64,000 nt of DNA, taken from contig NZ_CP108025.1 of NCBI RefSeq assembly GCF_041435095.1, forward strand, positions 6,014,001 to 6,078,000, written 5' to 3'. The position numbers and the translations under genes were made by a program. Source of the stretch: Kitasatospora sp. NBC_00315 (GTDB lineage: Bacteria; Actinomycetota; Actinomycetes; Streptomycetales; Streptomycetaceae). A model generated the notes under the pieces. It worked only from the letters and a program-made list of their open reading frames with translations. It made no database searches and was not told the DNA's origin. The number at the start of each line of letters is the position of its first letter. The first letter of the stretch is position 1. Below, one piece after another: positions 16,593-25,856 of this stretch.

Positions 16593-18491
16593 TCAGCTGT
16601 CCGAGAGCAGCCGCAGCCGCAGCGCCAGCTGAAGTTCCAGCGAGCGTTCGGGGCTGCTCCAGTCCCGGCCGAGCAGCGCCTCGACCCGGTCCAGCCGCTG
16701 GACCACCGTGTTCACGTGGACGTGCAGCTCGTCCTTCGCCCTGGTCAGACTGCCGCCGCAGTCGAAGTAGGCGCGCAGTGTACGGACCAGCTCGGTGCCC
16801 CGCCGGGAGTCGTAGTCGAGCAGCGGGCCCAGCGTCGAGGCGACGAAGCCCTCCACGTGGTGGCCGTCGCCGAGCAGCACCCCGAGGAAGCCCAGCGCCT
16901 GGGCCGAGGCGCCGTCGCCGGCCCGGCCGAGCACCCGCAGCGCCCGTACGCAGCGCAGCCCCTCGGCGTGGGCGGCGGCCAGCGCGAGCGGGCCGGCGGC
17001 GCTGCGGCCCACGCCGACCGTGACCGGCCCGCCGGTCAGCCACGCGAGCCGCTCGGCGGCCTGTTCGGCGGCCTCGCCCGGGGCGAGGGAACCGTCGTCC
17101 GGCAGCAGCAGCACCACGGCCTCGCCGTGTTCGGCGCTGACCCCCCGGGAACCGAACAGGTAGCGCCCGGCGGCTCCCGCCAGCCGCTCCCGGCCGGTCG
17201 GGGCGGCGGCCTCGGCGACCAGGACGAGGTGCGGGCGCCCCAGGTCGACGCCGAGCCGGCGCCCGCGGGCGATCAGGCCGGCCGGGTCGCGGTCGGGGGC
17301 GGCCAGCAGGTCGGCGAGCAGTTCGCCGCGGACCCTGTTCTCGGTCTCGGCGACCGAGCGGCGCAGCAGCAGGAGCAGCGCGGTCACCACGCTCGCCCGT
17401 TCGAACAGCCGGCGGTCCGCGTCGTCCAGGCCGGGCCGCCCGTGCAGCACCAGGCTGCCCAGCGGCTCCTGCCCGGCCAGCACCACGCAGACCCAGCTGT
17501 CCCCGCGCCGCACCGCCCTGCCCTCGGCGCGGGAGGCGGCGACCGCCTCGGCCAGCCCCTCGGCCCCGGCCGCCGGGCCGGCCAGGGTGTTTCCCTCGGC
17601 GTCGTGCACCGCTATCCCGCCGTCCAGCAGCGCGGCCACCTCGGCGGCCACGTCCGCGACCGCGGCGCCCCGCAGTACCAGGTCGGTGAGCCGGTCGTGG
17701 GCCTGCTCGGCGCGCTGCACGGCCGCGGAGTGGGCCCGGATCACCGCGTTGGCGCTGTTCAGCCCCGCCAGCGCGGCCCGGGTGTCGGCGAGCGCCTTGG
17801 CGGTGTCCAGGGCGATCGCGGCGTGCGCGGCGAGCGAGCAGAGCAGGGCCACCTCGTCGGGGGAGAAGGCCCTCGGCGTGCGGTCGGCGGCGAACAGCAC
17901 CCCGATCACCCGGCCGCCCAGCAGCAGCGGCACGCCGATGATCGCGACCAGGCCCTCGTCCAGCACTCCCGCGTCGATCTGGCCGGTGTGGTGGAAGCGC
18001 TCGTCGGTGCGGTAGTCCGGCGTGGCGTACGGGCGGGCGGTCTGCGCCACCAGGCCGCCCAGGCCGTCGCCGAGGCTGAGCCGCAGGTTCTGGAAGAGCA
18101 CCGAGACGGAGCCGTCGGTGACCCGCATGTAGGTGTCGCCGGCCGCCTCGTCCGGCAGCGTCAGGTACGCGGTGTCGGTGCCCAGCAGCATCCGGGCCCG
18201 GCGCACGATGGCCTGCAGCACGGCGTCCAGGTCCCGGGAGGCGGCGAGGTCGCCCGCGGTGTCGAAGAGCGCGGTCAGCTCGGCCTCCCGGCGCCGGTGC
18301 TGACGCAGTGTCCGGTGCACCCGCAGGGCCAGCCAGGTGGCGTCGTCGATCTCGGCGAGCACGGCCGCGGGCGCGCCCTGCAGCCGGGCCTCGGCGAGCA
18401 CCTCGGCGAAGTCCTCGGTCGCGGCGCCCGAGGCGAGCAGGTCGAGCAGTCGGCGCAGGGCGGGTGCCGCGCCGGGGAGCGGGTCGTTCAC
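16593..18491 (-). CDS. GAF-domain PucR/CdaR-type transcriptional regulator
   Basis: A 632-residue regulator. After an N-terminal helical part, a GAF domain occupies roughly residues 80-225 (LDAVLQAIVRRARMLLGTDTAYL through FSPDEVALLCSLAAHAAIALD). A central region and a C-terminal PucR-type helix-turn-helix follow (RAKDELHVHVNTVVQRLDRVEALLG). GAF domains usually bind small ligands; the ligand here is unknown. I chose the GTG at 18491 because further upstream the frame lacks a site and loses family-like sequence; the ribosome-binding site is weak. It may be co-transcribed with lipB (66 nt), but regulation of lipoate synthesis by it is only a guess. Confidence 0.82.
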   Translation of the reverse strand: MNDPLPGAAPALRRLLDLLASGAATEDFAEVLAEARLQGAPAAVLAEIDDATWLALRVHRTLRQHRRREAELTALFDTAGDLAASRDLDAVLQAIVRRARMLLGTDTAYLTLPDEAAGDTYMRVTDGSVSVLFQNLRLSLGDGLGGLVAQTARPYATPDYRTDERFHHTGQIDAGVLDEGLVAIIGVPLLLGGRVIGVLFAADRTPRAFSPDEVALLCSLAAHAAIALDTAKALADTRAALAGLNSANAVIRAHSAAVQRAEQAHDRLTDLVLRGAAVADVAAEVAALLDGGIAVHDAEGNTLAGPAAGAEGLAEAVAASRAEGRAVRRGDSWVCVVLAGQEPLGSLVLHGRPGLDDADRRLFERASVVTALLLLLRRSVAETENRVRGELLADLLAAPDRDPAGLIARGRRLGVDLGRPHLVLVAEAAAPTGRERLAGAAGRYLFGSRGVSAEHGEAVVLLLPDDGSLAPGEAAEQAAERLAWLTGGPVTVGVGRSAAGPLALAAAHAEGLRCVRALRVLGRAGDGASAQALGFLGVLLGDGHHVEGFVASTLGPLLDYDSRRGTELVRTLRAYFDCGGSLTRAKDELHVHVNTVVQRLDRVEALLGRDWSSPERSLELQLALRLRLLSDS

Positions 18492-18558
18492 GGTGCAGCC
18501 GCCAATCGGCAGAGTCTGGCCACAGGGGCGCAAGCGCGATGGTACGCCCCGCGACGGA

Positions 18559-18594
18559 CGGCAGCCGGCGCCCCGGGCCGGGCGCCGGCTGCCG
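18559..18594 (-). terminator. Terminator of the MFS transporter gene
   Basis: Perfect 15-bp stem (18559-18573 with 18580-18594), 6-nt loop, just after the MFS stop at 18613 in the minus direction. It separates the bdh-transporter pair from the PucR-type regulator. Confidence 0.8.
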
Positions 18595-18612
18595 CCGTGA
18601 GGGCGGAGCGGT

Positions 18613-19995
18613 TCAGGCCGTGACGGTCTTCGCGTCCGCCACGCCGGCGGCGGCGACCTGCGGATCGCTCTCGACCTCGGCCAGATCCCGGCCACGGGTC
18701 TCCTTGGCGCAGAGCACCGCGAGGACGGTGATCACCGCCGCGATCGCCACGTACACCGATATCGGGGTCGAGCTGCCGTAGTCCTTGAGCAGCGCGGTGG
18801 CGATCAGCGGCGCCGGAGCACCGGCCGCGACCGAGGCGAACTGCGCGCCGATGGACGCGCCCGAGTACCGCATCCGGGTCGCGAACAGCTCGGAGAAGAA
18901 CGCCGCCTGCGGGGCGTACATCGCGCTGTGGAAGACCAGACCGATCGTCACCGCGGCCAGCAGCGAGCCGAACGAGCGAGCGTCCACCACGGTGAAGAAG
19001 AAGAACGCCCAGACGCCCACCCCGACCGCGCCCACCAGGTAGACCGGCTTGCGCCCGACCCGGTCGGACAGCGCCCCGAAGAGCGGGATCAGCGCGAACT
19101 GGATCGCGGAGGCCACCAGGACGGCGTTCAGCGCGGTCTGCTTGGGCAGGTGGACGTGGGTGACGGCGTACGCGAGCACGAACGTGGTCATCACGTAGTA
19201 CGAGATGTTCTCCGCCATCCGGGCGCCCATCGCCACCAGCACCTCGCGCCAGTGGTGGCGCAGCACGGCCACCAGCGGCGGCTGCTCGGGGGTCCGCTGC
19301 GCCGCCCGGCGTGCCTCGGCCTGCGCCAGCGCCTGCTTGAACAGCGGCGACTCGTCCACCGAGAGCCGGATCCACATGCCGACCATCACCAGCAGCGCGG
19401 AGAGCAGGAACGGCACCCGCCAGCCCCAGGCGAGGAAGGTCGCGTCCGACTGGACGGCCGTCAGCAGGGACAGCACGCCCGCCGCCAGCAGGTTGCCGGC
19501 CGGCGCTCCGCCCTGGGGCCAGGAGGCCCAGAAACCGCGCCGCCTCGGATCGCCGTGCTCGGAGACCAGCAGGACGGCGCCGCCCCACTCGCCGCCCAGC
19601 GCGAAGCCCTGGACCAGCCGCAGCGTGGTGAGCAGGACCGGTGCCAGCACGCCGACCTGGTGGTACGTCGGGAGCAGCCCGATCAGCGTGGTCGAACCGC
19701 CCATCAGCAGCAGGCTGACCACCAGCAGCTTCTTGCGCCCGATCCGGTCACCGAAGTGACCGAACACCAGGGCGCCGAGCGGGCGGGCGGCGAAGCCGAT
19801 GGCGTAGGTCAGGAAGGCGAGCAGGGTGCCGGTCAGCGGGTCGCTGTTCGGGAAGAACACCTTGCCGAAGACGAGCGCCGCGGCGGTGCCGTAGAGGAAG
19901 TAGTCGTACCACTCGATCGTGGTGCCGATCAGGCTTGCGCCGACGACCTTCCAGAGGGGAGAGCTGGTTCTCGCTGCGTCGGGAGAACTGGCCAT
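18613..19995 (-). CDS. MFS transporter, metabolite:H+ symporter (MHS) family
   Basis: A 460-residue, 12-helix permease. The opening ASLIGTTIEWYDYFLYGTAAALVF is the hallmark of the MHS (ProP/ShiA/KgtP-like) subfamily. The loop 2-3 motif GHFGDRIGRKK and the later GALSDRVGRKPV are present. These carriers import organic acids, betaines or shikimate with protons. The gene lies 75 nt downstream of a 3-hydroxybutyrate dehydrogenase on the same strand, so uptake of hydroxybutyrate or a related acid is a sensible inference. The start has AGGTGGAC upstream. Confidence 0.88.
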   Translation of the reverse strand: MASSPDAARTSSPLWKVVGASLIGTTIEWYDYFLYGTAAALVFGKVFFPNSDPLTGTLLAFLTYAIGFAARPLGALVFGHFGDRIGRKKLLVVSLLLMGGSTTLIGLLPTYHQVGVLAPVLLTTLRLVQGFALGGEWGGAVLLVSEHGDPRRRGFWASWPQGGAPAGNLLAAGVLSLLTAVQSDATFLAWGWRVPFLLSALLVMVGMWIRLSVDESPLFKQALAQAEARRAAQRTPEQPPLVAVLRHHWREVLVAMGARMAENISYYVMTTFVLAYAVTHVHLPKQTALNAVLVASAIQFALIPLFGALSDRVGRKPVYLVGAVGVGVWAFFFFTVVDARSFGSLLAAVTIGLVFHSAMYAPQAAFFSELFATRMRYSGASIGAQFASVAAGAPAPLIATALLKDYGSSTPISVYVAIAAVITVLAVLCAKETRGRDLAEVESDPQVAAAGVADAKTVTA

Positions 19996-20070
19996 GGGTC
20001 CACCTGTCTTCTCTGAGGGGGTGGTGGTGCGGGGGCGGGGCGGGGGTGGCGTGCTGCGGGGTGCGCCGGG

Positions 20071-20844
20071 TCAGTGCGCGGTCCAGCCGCCGTCCACGGG
20101 CAGGCTGGCGCCGGTGATGTACGAGGCGTGCGGGGAGCAGAGCCACAGGGCGAGCTGGGCCACCTCCGCGGGCTCGATCAGCCGCTTCACCGCGGTGCGG
20201 TCGAGCATGATCCGCTCGACCACCTCCTCCTCGGGGATGCCGTGGGCGAGCGCCTGGGCGGTGATCTGCCGCTCCACCAGCGGCGTGCGGACGTAGCCCG
20301 GGTTCACGCAGTTGCTGGTGACCCCGTGCGGGGCGCCCTCCAGCGCCACCGTCTTGCTGAGGCCCTCCAGGCCGTGCTTGGCGGTGACGTACGCGGACTT
20401 GAAGGCGCTGGCCCGCAGGCCGTGCACCGAGGAGATGTTGACGACCCGTCCCCAGCCCTGGGCGTACATGTGCGGCAGGGTCCGGCGCAGGATGCGGAAC
20501 GGGGCCTCGACCATGACCCGCTGGATCAGGCTGAAGCGCTCGGGCGGGAACTCGTGCAGCGGCGCGACGTGCTGGAGGCCGGCGTTGTTGACCACGATGT
20601 CGGCGTCGGCCGGCAGGGCGTCCACCGCGGCCGGGTCGGAGAGGTCCGCGACGCAGGCCACACCGTTGATCCGGTCGGCCAGCTCCTTGGCCGCTCCGGC
20701 CGCGACATCGACGACGTAGACCCGGGCGCCGGCCTCGGCGAGGGCCTCGGCGCAGGCCCGGCCGATGCCCGAGGCCGCGCCCGTGACCAGGGCGGTCCGG
20801 CCGGCGAGGCCGATTGCCGGGGGTCGGTCCGAAGAGGTGTCCAT
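20071..20844 (-). CDS. 3-hydroxybutyrate dehydrogenase (SDR family)
   Basis: A 257-residue SDR with TGAASGIG cofactor motif, NNAG, catalytic serine in NISSVHG and the YxxxK pair in YVTAKHG. The stretch VNPGYVRTPLVERQI and the C-terminal ASYITGASLPVDGGW are typical of D-3-hydroxybutyrate dehydrogenases, which interconvert 3-hydroxybutyrate and acetoacetate with NAD. The ATG at 20844 gives the usual family length; no strong ribosome-binding site is seen. It is probably first in a two-gene unit with the MHS transporter. Another SDR substrate is possible, but the signature fits well. Confidence 0.85.
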   Translation of the reverse strand: MDTSSDRPPAIGLAGRTALVTGAASGIGRACAEALAEAGARVYVVDVAAGAAKELADRINGVACVADLSDPAAVDALPADADIVVNNAGLQHVAPLHEFPPERFSLIQRVMVEAPFRILRRTLPHMYAQGWGRVVNISSVHGLRASAFKSAYVTAKHGLEGLSKTVALEGAPHGVTSNCVNPGYVRTPLVERQITAQALAHGIPEEEVVERIMLDRTAVKRLIEPAEVAQLALWLCSPHASYITGASLPVDGGWTAH

Positions 20845-21164
20845 GGCCGAGAACGGTAGGAATCGCCGGGCCCGAGTCCTATGTTCCCCGTCGCCACAGT
20901 GTCCGGCCCGGCTATGGTGGCGGACCCCATGGGACACCCGTGGCGGCAGGGCGCCCGGCGAGCACCGGGAGCGCAAACCACGGCCTGGCCGCCTTCAACA
21001 CAATGGGCGCGGTTGCTTCACCCGTTCGGAGGATTGCCGGGCCAGAACCGCACATAGCGCCCGAATGCTCGCTACATTCACGCCGATTCCCGATAGGGGG
21101 CGCCGCCCCAGGCACCGGGGGACTGGATTGTGCCGGTGCGGCGCTCGAGAGGTGTTGACTGACT
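20845..21164. other. 320-bp divergent intergenic region (bdh / NsdA-like regulator)
   Basis: It must hold two promoters. A weak inverted repeat GAATG-n7-CATTC lies at 21063-21079, about 90 bp before the regulator start, and TATGGT at 20912-20917 could be a -10 box for the plus strand. A GAGAGGTG sequence near 21148-21155 is the likely ribosome-binding site of the regulator. A 42-codon frame from 20929 has poor codon usage and is not considered a gene. Confidence 0.4.
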
Positions 21165-23075
21165 ATGCCCCAACGGCCTGCAACAGACAGCCCGGCGTAC
21201 GGACCGCTCGACCCGCTCGACCCGCACGACCCGCACCAGGGGCCGGACGGGCGGGCCCTTCCGGTCGCCGCCGTCCTGCCCGACGGCGCGGCGCTGCCCG
21301 CCGCCGCCCCGCTCGACGGCTCCGTGCCGTCCGCCGTCCACCCGGTCGGCTCCGGGCACGACCCGGGCCCGCCCGGGGCGGCCACGGCCACCGGCCCGGC
21401 CGCCGCCACCGGCGCGGTGCCCGCCGCCTCGGGACCGCAGAACGGCCGGCTGGCCGTGCTGATCGACGAGGCCGGCTTCTCGCACGCCGGGCTGGCCCGC
21501 CGGGTGGACCAACTCGGTCTGGAGCACGGCCTCGACCTGCGCTACGACAAGACCTCGGTGACCCGCTGGCTGCGCGGCCAGCAACCACGCGGTGCGACCC
21601 CGGCGCTGATCGCCGAGGTCTTCACCCGCCGCCTCGGCCGCCGGCTCACCGCCCAGGACCTCGGCCTGGACGCCTGCGCCCCGGTCTACGCCGGGCTGGA
21701 GTTCGCCGAGACGCCGCAGGAGGCGGTGGACATCGTCGCCAGCATGTGGCGCAAGGACATCGGCCCGCAGTCGGAGCTGCGCCGGATCGCCTTCACCCCG
21801 GCCGGCCTGGTCGTCCCCAGCCGCGACTGGCTGATCGGCCGCACTGACGAGAGGGTGGCCCGGGACGGCTCCGTCCCCGGGCTTCGCGAGCCGGCCGCAG
21901 CCGGTCCCGGGGCGGCGCACGCGGCGCACGCGGCGCCTTCGGGCCCGGGCGCGGGCCCCGGCGGTGCGGCCGGGGCCGCCGCCCCGCCGGGGCCCGCCCA
22001 GCCCGCCGCGCCGGGGCACCGGACGCCGCCCCGGGCATCCGTCCGCCCGCCGGAGCGCGGTCAGGGCGCACCGGGCGGCCTCGGCCGGGTGCCGCTGCAG
22101 AGCCGCCGGCCGCCCACCGCCGTCGAGCCGGCGCCCACCGACCAGGCCGGCGAGCCCCGGCCGGCCATACGGGTGGGGCGCGGCGACATCGCCGCGGTGC
22201 GGGCCGTCGGTGACCTCTTCCGGGCCCTCGACCAGGCCTACGGCGGCGGGCACGCCCGGCAGGCGCTGGTGCGCTACCTGGAGAGCGAGGCCGAGCCGAT
22301 GCTGCGCGGGCGCTACGGCGAGCAGATCGGCCGGGCGCTGTTCGCGGCGGTCGCCGACCTCACCCGGCTGGCCGGCTGGACGTCCTTCGACGTCGCCGCG
22401 CACGGCCTGGCCCAGCGCTACTTCGTGCAGGCCCTGCGGCTCTCCCAGGCCGCGGGGGACCGCGTGCTCGGCGGGTACGTCCTGGTCACCATGAGCCAGC
22501 AGGCGGTGCACCTGGGGCACGGCCGGGAGGCGGTGCAGCTGGCCCGGGTCGCGCAGCAGGGCGTGGGCACCTCCGGCCCGGCCGCCGTCCAGTCGCTGCT
22601 GCACGCCGCGGAGGCCCGCGGCCACGGTCTGCTGGGCGACGTGCGCGCCTGCACCACGGCGCTGGTGCGCTCCGAGCGGGCCCTCACCGCCGCCCGCCCG
22701 GGCGACGATCTGCCGTCCTGGGCCCGCTTCTTCGACGAGGCCCAGCTCGCCGACGAGTTCGCGCACTGCTACCGCGACCTCCAGCAGTGGCGCCCGGCCG
22801 CCCAGCACGCCGAGAAGTCGCTGCGGCTGCGCTCTCCCGCCTACGCCCGCAGCCGGATCTTCTGCCGGCTGGTGCTGGCCACCGCCCGGCTCGGCATGGG
22901 CGATCTGGACGAGGCCTGCACGATGGCCACCGACGCCCTGCGCGCGGCCGGCGAGATGCGCTCCACCCGCACACTGGAGTACGTGCGGGACTTCCACCGG
23001 CGGCTCACCCCGTACCGGGGCAGTCCGGTCGCCCGGGCCTTCGAGGAGGCCGCGCGCCAGGCGGGGGTGGTCTGA
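21165..23075 (+). CDS. NsdA-like transcriptional regulator with helical repeat domain
   Basis: A 636-residue protein. The first ~90 residues are proline/alanine/glycine-rich. A predicted HTH domain follows (LAVLIDEAGFSHAGLARRV...TSVTRWLRGQQPRG..PALIAEVF), then a conserved TPQEAVDIVASMWRKDI segment. A second low-complexity linker spans about residues 236-340, and an all-helical TPR-like C-terminus closes the protein. The HTH block resembles that of NsdA, a negative regulator of sporulation and antibiotic production in Streptomyces. The TPR part probably mediates protein or ligand interaction. The assignment to the NsdA-like group is from memory of the motif; the target is unknown. Confidence 0.72.
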   Translation: MPQRPATDSPAYGPLDPLDPHDPHQGPDGRALPVAAVLPDGAALPAAAPLDGSVPSAVHPVGSGHDPGPPGAATATGPAAATGAVPAASGPQNGRLAVLIDEAGFSHAGLARRVDQLGLEHGLDLRYDKTSVTRWLRGQQPRGATPALIAEVFTRRLGRRLTAQDLGLDACAPVYAGLEFAETPQEAVDIVASMWRKDIGPQSELRRIAFTPAGLVVPSRDWLIGRTDERVARDGSVPGLREPAAAGPGAAHAAHAAPSGPGAGPGGAAGAAAPPGPAQPAAPGHRTPPRASVRPPERGQGAPGGLGRVPLQSRRPPTAVEPAPTDQAGEPRPAIRVGRGDIAAVRAVGDLFRALDQAYGGGHARQALVRYLESEAEPMLRGRYGEQIGRALFAAVADLTRLAGWTSFDVAAHGLAQRYFVQALRLSQAAGDRVLGGYVLVTMSQQAVHLGHGREAVQLARVAQQGVGTSGPAAVQSLLHAAEARGHGLLGDVRACTTALVRSERALTAARPGDDLPSWARFFDEAQLADEFAHCYRDLQQWRPAAQHAEKSLRLRSPAYARSRIFCRLVLATARLGMGDLDEACTMATDALRAAGEMRSTRTLEYVRDFHRRLTPYRGSPVARAFEEAARQAGVV

Positions 23076-23079
23076 CCGG

Positions 23080-23113
23080 CCCCGGGCGGCCGCCGCGCGG
23101 CGGCCGCCCGGGG
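23080..23113. terminator. Bidirectional terminator (34-bp perfect palindrome)
   Basis: The sequence 23080-23113 is fully self-complementary and would fold to a long GC stem with a minimal loop. It lies 4 nt after the NsdA-like gene and 9 nt from the end of the convergent FAD oxidoreductase gene. Confidence 0.8.
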
Positions 23114-23122
23114 GTGCGGGCC

Positions 23123-24454
23123 CTAGGCCGCCACCTCCGCCTCCCGCCCCGCCGCCGGGAGCCCGAGGTCCCGCAGCACGGACTGCGCCGCCCGGCGCCC
23201 GGAGACCAGCGCGCCCTGCACGCCGGCGGTGTCCCGGTGGTCGCCGCAGACGTACAGCCCCGCGAGCACCCGCACCGGGCGCCGGAAGTTGTGCGGCGGC
23301 GGCATCGCGGGCACCGCGTCCGGTACGTGGCGCACGCTCAGGAACTCCCACCCCGCGGTGGCCGTGCCGTACAGCTCCGCCAGCCGCGCCCGCACGGCGG
23401 GTTCGAGCCCGGCCGGGCCGCCCTGGTCGAAGGCGCGGCGGCCCAGCACGGTGGTGGCGATCAGGGCCTGCCCGGCGGGGGCGTACGAGGGGTGCAGCTC
23501 GCTCAGCACCAGCGAGTGCGAGACCAGGGGCGGGGCCCCGCCGGGCCGGTCGCCGTCCAGCAGCAGCACCGGCTCGGCCAGCGGCGGTCGGTCGGCCGCG
23601 TGGTAGTAGGTGGTGACCGGATGGAAGCCCGGGAGCCGCAGACCGGGCAGTAGTTCGGTGGCGGCCGACGCGTCGGTGGCGATCACCACGGCCTGCGCGC
23701 CGATCCGCCCGTGGGCGGCGGTCTCCACGCCGTCCGCCGCTATCGACTCGACCCGCACCCCGAGCCGGACGGTCCCGGTCGGCAGCGCGGCCGCCAACTG
23801 AGCCGGTACGGCGGCGATTCCGCCGGCGGGCAGGCACAGCCGCCCGCGCGCGTACGAGCGCAGCACCAGGTCGGCGACCCTGCTGCTGGTGCCCAGCGCC
23901 GGGTCGCTCAGCAGGGCGCCGAGCAGCGGGCGCAGGACGCCGTCCACCGTGCGGGCGGGCAGTCCGCGGTCGGCCAGCGCGCGGGCCGCGGTGGTCTCCG
24001 GCCTGGCGTGCAGCCGTCCGGTCGAAGTGGCGGCCAGCCGGCTCAGCCAGTTGCCGAGCCTGGCGCGGTCCAGCGGGCTGCCGAAGGGCGTGCGGGCGGC
24101 GGTCTGCCGGGTGCCGCCCGGCCGGGGGTCGCCGGTCCGGTGGCGACGGCCGGCGGCGTGCACCAGGACGCCCGGTGCCAGCGGACGAAGGTCCAGCCGG
24201 TCCAGGTCGAGCCGTCGGCGCAGCTCCGGGTAGGCGGTGTTGAGCAGGTGGCCGCCGTGGTCGAGGCGGAACCCGTCCACCTCGCGCGTGGCCATCCGGC
24301 CGCCGATCCGGTCGCTCGCCTCCAGGACCTGGACGTTCAGGCCGTGGCCGGTCAGTAGGCGGGCGGCGGCCAGACCGGCCAGACCGGCGCCCACCACCAC
24401 GACGTCGGGGTCGGACGTGCGGCGAGCGCGGCGGGTGAAGTCGTATGCGGGCAC
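23123..24454 (-). CDS. FAD-dependent oxidoreductase (protoporphyrinogen oxidase/amine oxidase-like fold)
   Basis: A 443-residue flavoprotein. The N-terminal FAD motif is VVVVGAGLAGLAAARLL followed by the acidic residue in VLEASDRIGGRM. The C-terminal FAD contact LYVCGDHRDTAGVQGALVSGRRAA is typical of the NAD(P)/FAD amine oxidase-like family, which includes phytoene desaturases and HemY-like proteins. No substrate can be assigned. A TIGR01777 epimerase gene lies upstream on the same strand, 433 bp away. Confidence 0.83.
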   Translation of the reverse strand: MPAYDFTRRARRTSDPDVVVVGAGLAGLAAARLLTGHGLNVQVLEASDRIGGRMATREVDGFRLDHGGHLLNTAYPELRRRLDLDRLDLRPLAPGVLVHAAGRRHRTGDPRPGGTRQTAARTPFGSPLDRARLGNWLSRLAATSTGRLHARPETTAARALADRGLPARTVDGVLRPLLGALLSDPALGTSSRVADLVLRSYARGRLCLPAGGIAAVPAQLAAALPTGTVRLGVRVESIAADGVETAAHGRIGAQAVVIATDASAATELLPGLRLPGFHPVTTYYHAADRPPLAEPVLLLDGDRPGGAPPLVSHSLVLSELHPSYAPAGQALIATTVLGRRAFDQGGPAGLEPAVRARLAELYGTATAGWEFLSVRHVPDAVPAMPPPHNFRRPVRVLAGLYVCGDHRDTAGVQGALVSGRRAAQSVLRDLGLPAAGREAEVAA

Positions 24455-24887
24455 TGGCGTGCTCCCTCCCTGGTCCCGGGGCTTCGGCCGACAGAGGCAG
24501 CGGGGTGCCGGGACACGGTCCGACCATGTGATGCCCCGTCACCGGTGAGATCAGACGGGCGGTTCGGGCCGGATCCGCCGACGCGGCGGGATTCGGTGGC
24601 ACGGCCCGGGGCACGGTCACGGAGTGTGCGCCCGGCCGCCTCCTGGACGGGCCGACGGGCGCGCTCGGTCACCGGGGGCGTGCGGCGCGCCTGTTTTGTG
24701 CTCCCATGCGCCCCCTGCACCGGGCCGCCGCCACCGTCCGCACCGGGCGAACCGCCCGGCTGCGCCGCCCGTCGCCGCCACCGTCCGCACCGCTCCCCGG
24801 CGCCCACCGCTCCCCGGCGTCCGGCCCGGGCCCCCGCATCCGCTGCGCACCGGAGGCCGGAGCGGGCCCTCGGGGGCCCGGCAGCCC
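24455..24887. other. 433-bp non-coding gap with direct repeats
   Basis: No convincing gene is present. A 19-bp sequence (GCCGCCACCGTCCGCACCG) occurs twice, at 24727-24745 and 24774-24792, with a 47-bp period. A short hairpin (24863-24869 with 24874-24880) is a candidate terminator for the TIGR01777 gene. The promoter of the FAD oxidoreductase gene must also lie here. Confidence 0.5.
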
Positions 24888-25793
24888 CTACAGGGCCGCC
24901 CGCAGCGCCGACTCGACGTCCGGGTGGCGGAACCGGAAGCCGGCCTCCAGCAGGCGGGTCGGGAGGACCCGGTGACTGCCGATCACCTCGACCGCGAACT
25001 CGCCCAGTGCCGCCTTCAGCGCCACCGCCGGCACCGGGAAGGGCGTCGGCCGCCCGAGCACCCGGCCGAGCGCCGCCGTCAGCTCACGGTTGGTCACCGG
25101 CTCGGGCGCGCTCAGGTTCACCGGTCCGTGGACGTCCCGATGGTCGATCAGGAAGCGCAGCGCCGCGACCTCGTCGGCCAGCGAGATGTAGCTCCAGTAC
25201 TGGTCGCCCGATCCCAGACGGCCGCCGAGGCCCAGTTTGAACAGCGGGAAGAGCCGGGCACCGGCGCCGCCGTCCTGGGCGAGCACCAGTCCGGTGCGCG
25301 GGTGGACGACCCTGATCCCGGCGTCGGCGGCGGGCCGGGCGGCGGCCTCCCACTCCACGCAGACGTCGGCCAGGAAGTCGTCCCCGGCGGGCGCGTCCTC
25401 GTCGATCGACCGGTCGCCGGTCTGGCCGTAGTAGCCCACGGCCGAGGCGCTGACCAGCACCCGCGGTGGCCGCTCGGCCTCGGCCAGAGCCGCGGCCAGG
25501 GTCTCGGTGCCGAGCACCCGGCTCTCCCGGATCTCGCGCTTGTAGCCCTCCGTCCAGCGGTGGTCGCCCACCCCGGCGCCGGCCAGGTGCACGACGGCCT
25601 CCACACCGGCCAGGCCGGCCCGGTCGATCTGCATCCGAGCCGGGTTCCAGCCGATCGCCGTGGTGCCGTCGGCCTGCGGTCCGGTCCTCCCCCGATGCCG
25701 GACGAGCCGCACCACCTCGTGCCCGTCGGCGAGCAGTGATCGGACGAGGGCGGAGCCGATGAAGCCGGTGGAGCCGGTGACAGCGATGCGCAT
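24888..25793 (-). CDS. TIGR01777-family epimerase-like protein
   Basis: A 301-residue extended-SDR protein. It opens MRIAVTGSTGFIGSALVRSLL and contains the active-site-type segment SASAVGYYGQTGD. A C-terminal extension follows (VPAVALKAALGEFAVEVIGSHRVLP) that is diagnostic of the family. The E. coli relative is YfcH and the function is not established. The start at 25793 aligns with the conserved first strand. The orthologue in M. tuberculosis lies beside dlaT, and here it is also near the E2 gene sucB. It is divergent from a GNAT gene, with only about 60 bp between start codons. Confidence 0.9.
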   Translation of the reverse strand: MRIAVTGSTGFIGSALVRSLLADGHEVVRLVRHRGRTGPQADGTTAIGWNPARMQIDRAGLAGVEAVVHLAGAGVGDHRWTEGYKREIRESRVLGTETLAAALAEAERPPRVLVSASAVGYYGQTGDRSIDEDAPAGDDFLADVCVEWEAAARPAADAGIRVVHPRTGLVLAQDGGAGARLFPLFKLGLGGRLGSGDQYWSYISLADEVAALRFLIDHRDVHGPVNLSAPEPVTNRELTAALGRVLGRPTPFPVPAVALKAALGEFAVEVIGSHRVLPTRLLEAGFRFRHPDVESALRAAL

Positions 25794-25843
25794 GGCGCCA
25801 TCCTCGCAGCTGCGAGGCCCTGGGCCGGGGTGACCGGGCTGGC

Positions 25844-25849
25844 TAGCAT
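25844..25849 (+). promoter_or_regulatory. Candidate -10 box for a leaderless GNAT transcript
   Basis: TAGCAT ends 7 nt before the ATG at 25857, so transcription would begin at or next to the start codon. The alternative in-frame ATG at 25848 overlaps this box. Confidence 0.5.
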
Positions 25850-25856
25850 GTCGCGC

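Noticed and set aside
20929-21058. 42-codon frame starting MGHPWRQ in the bdh/NsdA-like intergenic region
   Set aside because: Third codon positions are not GC-biased, there is no ribosome-binding site, and it overlaps the expected divergent promoter region.
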